Positions 37,742 to 45,100 of a stretch of 52,904 nucleotides of DNA are shown piece by piece; within the stretch, counting starts at the first letter, position 1; each line of letters opens with the position of its first letter. Origin of the DNA: Gallionellaceae bacterium (GTDB taxonomy: Bacteria > Pseudomonadota > Gammaproteobacteria > Burkholderiales > Thiobacillaceae); contig JAQTLN010000007.1 of assembly GCA_028714875.1 (NCBI GenBank), forward strand, positions 102,122 through 155,025, given 5' to 3'. The position numbers and the translations under genes were made by a program. The notes beneath the pieces were generated by a model, which worked only from the letters and a program-made list of their open reading frames with translations, was not told the origin of the DNA and did no database searches.

Positions 37742-38125
37742 ATGGCCGAGAGCAGGAAATACCACATCACCGTCACCACCCGCACCCAGTTCATCCCGGA
37801 GCAATCCGATGAAAGCGCGGAGCGTTTCGTGTTCGCCTACACCATCACCATCGCCAACAGCGGCCAGATGCCGGCGCAGTTGATTTCCCGCCACTGGGTC
37901 ATCACCGACGCGCACGAGAAGGTGCAGGAAGTGCGCGGTCTCGGCGTGGTGGGCGAACAGCCGCTGCTGAAACCCGGCGAGCAGTTCGAGTACACCAGCG
38001 GTACCGCCATCGCCACGCCGGTCGGGGCGATGAAAGGCAGCTACCAGATGGTCGCGGAAGATGGCAGCCAGTTCGAGGCCGAGGTTTCCGAATTTATCCT
38101 GTCCGTGCCGCGCGTTTTGCACTGA
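37742..38125 (+). CDS. apaG: ApaG domain protein (CoMg2+ efflux-associated)
   Basis: 127 residues covering the whole ApaG (DUF525) beta-sandwich: YHITVTTRTQFIPEQSDE, FAYTITIANSG, SRHWVITDAHEKVQEVRGLGVVGEQPLLKPGE and GAMKGSYQM. The cellular role is uncertain. The ATG at 37742 matches the family start; the frame runs 14 codons further upstream. The last base of its stop codon is the first base of mltA. Confidence 0.94.
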   Translation: MAESRKYHITVTTRTQFIPEQSDESAERFVFAYTITIANSGQMPAQLISRHWVITDAHEKVQEVRGLGVVGEQPLLKPGEQFEYTSGTAIATPVGAMKGSYQMVAEDGSQFEAEVSEFILSVPRVLH

Positions 38126-39450
38126 TGCGCGCGCTTGTCCTGATTGGAGCGCTGTCGCTGCTGGCCGGTTGCGGCCTGTTTCAACCGAAGCCGCTGGAAC
38201 CCGAGCCGAGTGTGCCCGCGCTGCCCACGAGGCCACAGCCCCCCACGCCACCGGCGCCGACTCAGCCGCTTCCTGTTCCCCCCTCGATCGTCGTCGAGCC
38301 GCCCGCGCCCCCCGCGCAGGAGCCTACGGTCGCGGCACAGCCGGAAGACGCCGGCAAACTCATCCCCGTCGCCATGCCCTGGCTCAAGCCAGTGTCCTGG
38401 TGGCAGTTGCCGGGCTGGCGCGATGACGATCTGACCCTGGCCTGGCCAGCCTGGCTGCAATCCTGCCGAGGCCTGCGCGGCAACCCGGCCTGGACTGGCG
38501 TGTGCCAGGCCGCGCAACAACTGTCCGCTCTGCCCGAGAGCGACGACATCCGCGCTTTTCTCGAATCGCAGTTCCAGGCCTGGCAGGTCAGCCAGAGCGA
38601 AGGCGGCACGGAGGGACTGGTCACCGGCTATTACGAGCCGCTGCTGCGCGGCAGTCGCGCCCGCACCGCGCGCTATCGCTACCCGCTCTATGGGCCGCCC
38701 GACGACATGCTGGTGGTCGATCTCGGCGCGATCTATCCGGAGTTGAAGAACCTGCGCCTGCGTGGTCGTTTGCAGGGCAACAAAGTGGTGCCTTACTGGA
38801 ATCGCGCGGAAATCGAGGCCGGCGCGGCGCCGGTGCGCGGCAAGGAAGTGCTTTGGGTGGATGACCCGGTGGAGTTCTTCTTCTTGCAGGTACAGGGTTC
38901 CGGCCGGGTACGTCTTGATAACGGCGAAACAGTTCGCGTCGGCTATGCCGACCAGAACGGCCATCCCTATCGCTCGATCGGCAAGTGGCTGGTCGAAAAA
39001 GGTGAAATCACCCTGGATAAAGCCTCCATGCAGGGCATCAAGGATTGGGGAAGGAAAAACCCGGATCGTCTGACGGAATTGCTCAACACCAATCCCAGCT
39101 ATGTGTTTTTCCGGGAACTGTCGAGCAGCCAGGGTTCCGGCCCGGTGGGCGCGTTGGGGGTGCCGCTCACCAATGAGCGCAGTATCGCCGTCGATCCGCG
39201 CGGCGTTCCCCTGGGCGCGCCGGTCTGGCTGGCCACGACCCGCCCCAACGCGAGAGAAGCACTGAACCGCCTGGTGCTGGCGCAGGATACCGGCAGCGCG
39301 ATTCGCGGCAATGTGCGCGCCGATTTCTTCTGGGGCTACGGTGAGGACGCCGGCAAGCTGGCCGGCGCGATGAAGCAGAAAGGGCGTATGTGGGTGCTGC
39401 TGCCGCGCGATTATCCGATCATCACGAACGGAAAATCCGGCCTACAGTGA
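38125..39450 (+). CDS. mltA: Membrane-bound lytic murein transglycosylase A
   Basis: 441 residues. A lipoprotein signal peptide with lipobox LLAGC (Cys16) anchors it to the outer membrane. A Pro-rich linker (about 20-75) precedes the MltA domain (GLVTGYYEPLL at about 168) and a C-terminal 3D domain with the catalytic Asp in AQDTGSAIRG (about 390). It cleaves peptidoglycan glycan strands, producing 1,6-anhydromuropeptides. Coupled to apaG; its stop overlaps the GTG of the next small gene. Confidence 0.96.
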   Translation: MRALVLIGALSLLAGCGLFQPKPLEPEPSVPALPTRPQPPTPPAPTQPLPVPPSIVVEPPAPPAQEPTVAAQPEDAGKLIPVAMPWLKPVSWWQLPGWRDDDLTLAWPAWLQSCRGLRGNPAWTGVCQAAQQLSALPESDDIRAFLESQFQAWQVSQSEGGTEGLVTGYYEPLLRGSRARTARYRYPLYGPPDDMLVVDLGAIYPELKNLRLRGRLQGNKVVPYWNRAEIEAGAAPVRGKEVLWVDDPVEFFFLQVQGSGRVRLDNGETVRVGYADQNGHPYRSIGKWLVEKGEITLDKASMQGIKDWGRKNPDRLTELLNTNPSYVFFRELSSSQGSGPVGALGVPLTNERSIAVDPRGVPLGAPVWLATTRPNAREALNRLVLAQDTGSAIRGNVRADFFWGYGEDAGKLAGAMKQKGRMWVLLPRDYPIITNGKSGLQ

Positions 39451-39638
39451 ATGCCATGGACGCCATCACCACCGCCCCCTCCCTCTCCAGCAACCTCGCC
39501 GCCTCTCAGGCCGGCGTGCTTGCCCTGCGTCTGGCCAACGAAAGCCAGCGCCAGGTCGTCGATCTGCTGGCGCAAAGCGTGGCGGCGGCGGCCAGCAATC
39601 CCGCCCACCTGGGCAGCCGGATCGACACTTACGCCTGA
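39447..39638 (+). CDS. YjfB-like putative motility protein
   Basis: 63 residues from a GTG overlapping the mltA stop (GTGA), or 60 from the ATG at 39456. It has an Ala/Ser-rich start, a helix QAGVLALRLANESQRQVVDLLAQSV and the ending HLGSRIDTYA. That last motif (lGxxID) and the size match the YjfB family of small proteins associated with motility genes. Function unknown. It is the last open frame before the pilin riboswitch. Assigned by pattern only. Confidence 0.6.
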   Translation: MNAMDAITTAPSLSSNLAASQAGVLALRLANESQRQVVDLLAQSVAAAASNPAHLGSRIDTYA

Positions 39639-39706
39639 ACTTTTCGCCGGGACACTCGCAAGGAGCGATTGTTATATTTGTTGATATTGTTGAATAAAAA
39701 TAATCA

Positions 39707-39735
39707 TTGCGCGTATTTGTCGATTTTGCTATAAA
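39707..39735 (+). promoter_or_regulatory. Predicted promoter of the pilV transcript
   Basis: TTGCGC (39707-39712), a 17-bp spacer and TATAAA (39730-39735) with a TGC extended -10. Transcription would start about 39742, exactly at the first base of the riboswitch 5' hairpin. The surrounding 80 bp are far more AT-rich than the neighbours. The pilX promoter has the same -10 and 6-bp distance to the riboswitch. Confidence 0.7.
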
Positions 39736-39741
39736 GCAATC

Positions 39742-39853
39742 ATCTCGGGTCGAGATCAAGGGCAAACCCGCCGAAAGGCGGAGACGCAAAGCCACGGGCC
39801 TACAGCCATCGCGAAAACAAACGCGACAGCAACGGTAGCCGGGCCGCATCTCG
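39742..39853 (+). promoter_or_regulatory. Cyclic-di-GMP-I (GEMM) riboswitch upstream of pilV
   Basis: The aptamer shows the GEMM hallmarks: AAGGGCAAACC (39758-39768), P2 CCGCC-GAAA-GGCGG with the GNRA tetraloop, GACGCAAAGCC (39782-39792), CCTA, and GGTAGCCGGGC (39834-39844). P1 is CGAGAT (39751-39756) paired with ATCTCG (39848-39853). The base matching G20 of the V. cholerae Vc2 aptamer is G, which suits c-di-GMP rather than cGAMP. ATCTCG at 39742-39747 can instead pair with the same CGAGAT, forming a competing 5' hairpin. The P3 arm has an extra hairpin (TCGCG/CGCGA) absent in the second copy. Confidence 0.93.
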
Positions 39854-39873
39854 GAACGCGCGAAATCCCGGAC

Positions 39874-39952
39874 GTCTGATCAGACATCCTTCTCGCCGCT
39901 CCATAGCAACCTTATCTGACCGAGTCGGTTAACGGTTTGCACAAGGAGCGGC
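39874..39952 (+). promoter_or_regulatory. Expression platform of the pilV riboswitch
   Basis: Three elements are visible: hairpin GTCTGATCAGAC (39874-39885); GCCGCTCC (39895-39902), the exact complement of GGAGCGGC (39945-39952), which contains the pilV Shine-Dalgarno; and hairpin CTGAC-CGA-GTCGG (39916-39928). No T-tract terminator is present, so control is probably at translation initiation. Whether c-di-GMP turns expression on or off cannot be read from this. Confidence 0.65.
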
Positions 39953-39955
39953 AGC

Positions 39956-40504
39956 ATGAAACACCTCTCGCGTCACTCAGGTACACGCCACGTTCCCACG
40001 TCGTCGCGCCAGGCGGGCTTCAGCATGCTGGAAGTGATGGTGACGCTGGTCGTGCTGTCCACCGGGCTTCTCGGGGTGGCCAACCTTCAGGTCGAGGCGC
40101 TGCGCGGCAATCAGGGCGCGTATCTGGCTTCGGTGGCGGCACAGCAGGCGCAGGACATGGCCGAGCGCATGAACGCCAACCGCGCGGGTGTGGACGCCAA
40201 TCTTTACGACCACCTCGATGCCAGCATTCCCGCCATGCCGGTGAACTGCCAGAGCGCCGATTGCACCCCGACCAATCTCTCCGTGTTCGATCACAACCGC
40301 TGGAACGCCACCAATCAGGCGTTACTACCCAGTGGTGCCGGCCAGGTCACTGAAATCAGCAATGGCGTCTTCCTGATCGGCGTGCGCTGGTACGACCGGA
40401 AACTGGCGAATGCCAATGGCTGGCAGGCCGGCACCGAGGCGGCAACCGCTTGTGGCGCGCCACAGGCCGGCACGCGCTGCTTCTTTCTGAGGCATCAGGC
40501 ATGA
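39956..40504 (+). CDS. pilV: Type IV minor pilin PilV
   Basis: 182 residues. The prepilin leader ends in QAG, with cleavage before FSMLEVMVTLVVLSTGLLGVANLQ; Glu at mature position 5 is present. The globular part has QAQDMAERMNANR, typical of PilV, and four cysteines. It is processed by PilD and is part of the pilus-priming minor pilin complex. AAGGAG precedes the ATG and is the target of the upstream riboswitch. It overlaps pilW by 4 bp. Confidence 0.92.
   Translation: MKHLSRHSGTRHVPTSSRQAGFSMLEVMVTLVVLSTGLLGVANLQVEALRGNQGAYLASVAAQQAQDMAERMNANRAGVDANLYDHLDASIPAMPVNCQSADCTPTNLSVFDHNRWNATNQALLPSGAGQVTEISNGVFLIGVRWYDRKLANANGWQAGTEAATACGAPQAGTRCFFLRHQA
40500..40501 (+). other. pilV/pilW ATGA junction
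   Basis: The pilW ATG at 40501 shares bases with the pilV TGA (40502-40504). This zero-length marker records translational coupling of the first two pilin genes, so the first riboswitch would control both. Confidence 0.8.
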
Positions 40505-41229
40505 AAACCGCATTTCACAATAGAGAAAGTGGCCTCTCCCTGGTCGAACTCATGGTGGCTCTCTCCATCGGTCTGCTGCTGACGGTTTCGGTGAGCACCA
40601 TCCTTTCCGGCAGTCTGCAAATCTTCCGCTTGCAGGGCGAAAGCGCGCGCATCCAGGAGTCCAGCCGTTTTCTCATGGATACCCTTGGCCGCCAGATCAC
40701 CCAGGCCGGCTATGTCGCCATCTCCACCGATTACACGGACACCAAGCTCGAATTTGTCGGCACCCCCATCAGCGGCGAACATGGGGTAGTCGCTACCCGC
40801 GCCGGCGAGCGCAAGAACGGCAGCGATTACCTGGTCGTGAGCTTCGACGCCAACGTCGATTGCCAGGGCAACGTGGCCGCCAGTGGCACGGTGCGCAATG
40901 AATTCTTCCTCAATGCCAATGACGAGCTGGTCTGCGCCAGTGGCGGCGGTGCCGCCGAAGTGCTGGCCGACGGGGTGGAAACCTTCCAGGTGCTGTATGG
41001 CGTGGATGCCGATGGCGATAACAGTGTTGAGCGCTATGCCGCCCAGCCTGGTGATTGGAGCCAGGTGCGCACGGTGCGTGTCTGCACGGTGGTGCGGGCG
41101 TTCAGCCGGGGCACCAGCCCGGCCGCGCAGCAATACCAGGATTGTGCCGGAGTCACCCAGACCGCGCCTGATACCCGCCTGCGCCGTGTCCTTGCCGCCA
41201 CCTTCCAACTGCGTAACCGGAGCAATTGA
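40501..41229 (+). CDS. pilW: Type IV minor pilin PilW
   Basis: 242 residues. The leader MKTAFHNRESG is cleaved before LSLVELMVALSIGLLLTVSVSTIL, with Glu5 kept. A PilW C-terminal region follows (VRTVRVCTVVRAFSR), with a pair of cysteines. It is shorter than many PilW proteins of 300 residues or more but ends cleanly in LAATFQLRNRSN. A 313-bp gap carrying a half REP element, a promoter and the second riboswitch separates it from pilX. Confidence 0.9.
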   Translation: MKTAFHNRESGLSLVELMVALSIGLLLTVSVSTILSGSLQIFRLQGESARIQESSRFLMDTLGRQITQAGYVAISTDYTDTKLEFVGTPISGEHGVVATRAGERKNGSDYLVVSFDANVDCQGNVAASGTVRNEFFLNANDELVCASGGGAAEVLADGVETFQVLYGVDADGDNSVERYAAQPGDWSQVRTVRVCTVVRAFSRGTSPAAQQYQDCAGVTQTAPDTRLRRVLAATFQLRNRSN

Positions 41230-41242
41230 GGCGGCCTGTCCT

Positions 41243-41265
41243 GTAGCGCCGGCGTCTCGTCGGCG
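41243..41265. repeat. Half REP element after pilW
   Basis: GTAGCGCCGGCGTCTCGTCGGCG is the left half of the GTAGCGCCGGC family; the right arm is missing and an AT-rich stretch begins directly after it. Confidence 0.65.
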
Positions 41266-41305
41266 GTGTTTGTTAAACAACAAAATCGACACATAAAAAT
41301 AATAA

Positions 41306-41333
41306 TTGATGATTTTGTTGTTTGTGTTATAAA
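41306..41333 (+). promoter_or_regulatory. Predicted internal promoter of the pilX-pilY1 transcript
   Basis: TTGATG (41306-41311), a 16-bp spacer and TATAAA (41328-41333), 6 bp before ATCTCG of the riboswitch, as in the first copy. Both copies share ATAAAAATAAT plus ATTG further upstream, so promoter and riboswitch seem to have been duplicated together. Confidence 0.65.
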
Positions 41334-41339
41334 GGAGTC

Positions 41340-41438
41340 ATCTCGGGTCGAGATCAAGGGCAAACCCGCCGAAAGGTGGGGACGCAAAGCCACGGACCTA
41401 AAGCAGCAGTAACGCCATGGTAGCCGGGCCGCATCTCG
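41340..41438 (+). promoter_or_regulatory. Second cyclic-di-GMP-I (GEMM) riboswitch, upstream of pilX
   Basis: Same core as the first: AAGGGCAAACC (41356-41366), P2 CCCGCC-GAAA-GGTGGG with a G-U pair where copy 1 has G-C, GACGCAAAGCC, CCTA and GGTAGCCGGGCC. P1 is CGAGAT (41349-41354) with ATCTCG (41433-41438); the competing 5' hairpin uses ATCTCG at 41340-41345. Its P3 arm is shorter than in copy 1. Changes that keep the pairing support a real RNA structure. Confidence 0.93.
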
Positions 41439-41457
41439 GAACGCGCGTAGTCTCGGA

Positions 41458-41537
41458 CGTCTGATCGGACGCCCCGCTCGCCGCTCCATAGCAACCTTAA
41501 TCCGACCGAGTCGGACATTGGTTTCTATCAAGGAGCG
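41458..41537 (+). promoter_or_regulatory. Expression platform of the pilX riboswitch
   Basis: Hairpin CGTC-TGATCG-GACG (41458-41471), anti-Shine-Dalgarno CGCTCC (41482-41487) complementary to GGAGCG (41532-41537) before pilX, and hairpin TCCGAC-CGA-GTCGGA (about 41501-41515). The last stem has C-G where copy 1 has U-G, a compensatory change. No terminator-like T-tract is seen. Confidence 0.62.
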
Positions 41538-41542
41538 ACATC

Positions 41543-42100
41543 ATGAAAACCCGCATCCAGCAGTTCCGCAGCAGCCCGAAACAACAAGGCGGCATGTCTC
41601 TCATCGCCAGCCTGATGTTCCTGGGGGTGCTCACCACACTCGGCTATTCCTCGATCACCACCGCTTTCATGCAGGAACGCATGTCCGGTGCCTGGCAAGA
41701 CCGCAAGCAGGCCAGCCAGGCCGCGGAAATGGCGTTGCGCGATGCCGAGGCCTATATCGCCACCTCCGTGACCGGCCTGACCGGCTTCAACCGCGAGTGC
41801 AACAACGGCCTTTGCTACAACGGCGCGCAAGGCTATGCCGCCAATACTCCGGAGGGCATGGCCAGCAATGTCTGGAGCACTTCAGGAATTTTCGAGAATG
41901 CCGATAAGACTATCCACTACGGGGAAATGACCGGAGCCACCAGCATCAATGGCGTCCTGGAACAGCCGCGTTACCTGATCGAAGGCTTCCGCAAGCAGCA
42001 CGCCGGCCAGGGCGAAAGCGTCTACTACCGCATCACGGTGCGCGCGGTAGGCGCCCGCCCGGGCACGTCGGTGACCTTGCAGGAGATTTACCGGGCTTGA
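41543..42100 (+). CDS. pilX: Type IV pilus assembly protein PilX
   Basis: 185 residues. The leader ends QQGG with MSLIASLMFLGVLTTLGYSSI as the hydrophobic helix; as in other PilX proteins it lacks the pilin Glu5. QAAEMALRDAEAYI at about 60-73 is a PilX hallmark. The C-terminus YYRITVRAVGARPGTSVTLQEIYR is typical. It supports pilus assembly and adhesion with PilY1. AAGGAG before the ATG is the target of the second riboswitch. Ten bases separate its stop from the pilY1 ATG. Confidence 0.92.
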   Translation: MKTRIQQFRSSPKQQGGMSLIASLMFLGVLTTLGYSSITTAFMQERMSGAWQDRKQASQAAEMALRDAEAYIATSVTGLTGFNRECNNGLCYNGAQGYAANTPEGMASNVWSTSGIFENADKTIHYGEMTGATSINGVLEQPRYLIEGFRKQHAGQGESVYYRITVRAVGARPGTSVTLQEIYRA

Positions 42101-42110
42101 GGAGTTGATG

Positions 42111-45100
42111 ATGGAATCCATCTGGAAACGGTTGAGTGCATGCGTGGGAGGTGGTGAGTGCAGCGAACCGCATCGCCCACGGTCGCGCCATTTGATGCGG
42201 TTCGTTCCTCACCACATCCTACTGTCATTGCTGTCGATCGCCCCCGTCCACGCCCTCGACCTCTCCCAGCTTCCCCTGTTCATCAGCTCCAGCATTCCGC
42301 CGCAGGTGATGCTGGACGTCTCGAAAGACCAGCAGCTCTACAAGAAAGCCTACAACGACTATTCCGACCTCGACGGCGACGGCCAACTGGAAACCGGCTA
42401 CAAGCACGCCATCGACTATTACGGCTATTTCGACCCGTACAAGTGCTACAGCTATTCCACCGGCAGCCAGCGCTTTGAGCCCAACTCGACCAGCAATGAC
42501 AAATATTGCTCCGGTTTGTGGAGCGGCAACTTCCTCAACTGGGCCACCATGACCCGCATGGACGCGGTGCGCAAACTGCTCTACGGCGGCCTGCGTTCCA
42601 CCGACCAGACCTACGCGGCCGGCGGCGCCAATGCGCTTACCGTGCTGGAGCGCGCCTATCTGCCCACCGATGCCCACGCCTTCGCCAAGTATTACAACGG
42701 CACGGACATCGACCGCCTCACCCCGTTTACTTCTCCGGCCACGCCCACCGCCGTGGTCAGCAGCGGTAATCAGACCATTCCCGCCGCCACTCCCGCCGCG
42801 TTGAGTTTCCCGGTGTCGCCCACCTCGGCCTTCGCCTATGGCGACCAAGTGGTGATCCGCGCCGGCACCAATCCGGGAACGAATTACATGGTCGGCGCGG
42901 TCAGTTGCGTCAACGGCACCGGTATCAGCATGTTCACCAGCCTGGTTTCCAATTCCAATACCTGTTCTTCCGGCCAGATCAAGGTGGTGGTGGAAAAGGC
43001 TTACGGCTCCGGCACCTACAACAGCTGGAGCATCGAGAACTGGACCCAGACCGGCATCACCTTGTGCAACGCCACCCTCGGCACGAGCACCTCGCAGAAC
43101 AACACCAATGCCCCCTTGATTCGCGTCGCCAAGGGCAATTTCGCCCTCTGGGCGGCCAACGAGCGCTGGCAATGCCTGTGGCGGGAGGAAAGCTCCAGCC
43201 CGGGCGAGAGCACCGGCAGCCTCTCCGGCGCGACCCGCACCAACGGCAACCGCGCGGCGCATTCCGGCCTATACGCCAACAGCCTGTCGCCCAACAAGAC
43301 CACCAGCTCCAGCGGCCGAGTCGCCAACGGCCTGGGTTCCTACGACTATGTGGCGCGGGTGAAAGCCTGCGTGCCCGGCCTGCTCGGCACGGAACGCTGC
43401 AAGCAGTATCCCAGCGGCAACACCAAGCCCATCGGCCTGTTGCAGTACTACGGTGATGGCGGGCAACTGCATTTCGGCCTGATGACCGGCAGCCATGCCA
43501 AGAACATCTCCGGTGGCGTGCTGCGCAAGAACGTCGGTTCGATCGGCGATGAGATCAACATCGCCACGGACGGCACCTTCATCCAGCCGGCCACCCCGCC
43601 CAACAGCCCGCGCGGCAGCGGTTCCCCAGCCACCCCGCCGGGCATCATCAACACCCTCAATTACCTGCGCATCTACGGCTACAACTACGGCGACGGCACT
43701 TATCTGGGGTCCAGCGGCGACAACTGCTCCTGGCAGCTCACCAGCATCTCGGAAAACAGTTGCACCAGTTGGGGCAACCCCATGTCCGAGGTGTATTACG
43801 AATCCCTGCGCTATTTCGCGGGCGCCGGCGCCACCAGCGCCTACACCTTCAGCAACAACGGCAGCAAGGACAACCTGCTGGGCTTGCCGCTGGCGACCTG
43901 GAGCGACCCGCTCACCACAAGCAACTACTGCGCGCCGCTCAACGTGCTCATGTTCAACGCCAGCGTTTCCAGCAACGATGAAGACCTGGGTAACGTGAGC
44001 ATGAGCGGCATCGGCGGCGCCGGCACGGCAAGCAGCCTGACCGACGCGGTGGGTAGCGGCGAAGGCCTCAACGGGCGCAGCTTCTTCATGGGCAAGAGCG
44101 GCGGCAGCAACAATGAACTGTGCGACGCGAAAACCCTGACCAGCCTCGGCAGCGCCGCCGGCATCTGCCCGGAAGGCCCCACCCTGCAAGGCTCCTGGCT
44201 GATGGCCGGTCTCGCCCATCTGGCCCACACCCAGCGCATCCGAAGCAACATAACCATTCCGGACAGCGACACGAAATCCTTGAAAGTGAATACCTATGGC
44301 GTGCAACTGGCGACCAACGTGCCGCAAATACGTATCGCCCTGCAAGGCGAAGCCAGCCCGCGCGTGATCCTGCAACCCGCCTATCGTTTGTTCAACAACA
44401 GCCCGCAGGGCGGCGGCCAACTGGTGGACATGAAAATTGTCTACCAGACCGCCACCACCACCACGGCCGACGGCATGGCCTACCTCAACTGGGAAGACAG
44501 CGAACAGGGCGGCGACTACGACCAGGACGTCTGGGGCGTGCTTTCCTGGCACCTGGACCGCAATGCCAACACCCTGACCGTCACCACCCGCACCATGGCC
44601 GAATCCACCGCCAATCCGCAAGGTTTCGGCTACATCGTAAGCGGCACCACGAAGGACGGTCCGCACTTCCATTCCGGCATCAGAGGCTTCAATTTCACTG
44701 ATCCGAGCAGCATCAATGTCAGCCCCACGACGAATGTGAATGGCAGCGGCGGCTGCAACGATTGCCAGCTTACCGACGCAGCCAGCACCGCCAGTTACAC
44801 CCTGGGCGCGGCTACCGCCGGAACGCTGAAAGACCCACTCTGGTACGCCGCCAAGTGGGGTGGCTTCACGGAAACCACCGGCGCCAACAACCTGCCCGAC
44901 CAGACCGCCGAATGGGATAGCCGCACCAGCAGCGGCGCTTACGGTAGCGACGGCATTCCCGATAACTACTTCCTGGTATCCAACCCGCTGGGGTTGGAAC
45001 AGGCGCTCGACCGCACCTTCACCGCCATTCTGGAAAAAGCCGCCGCCAGCGCGGTAACCACCAACTCCACCTCGATCCGTTCCGACAGCCGCCTCTACCA

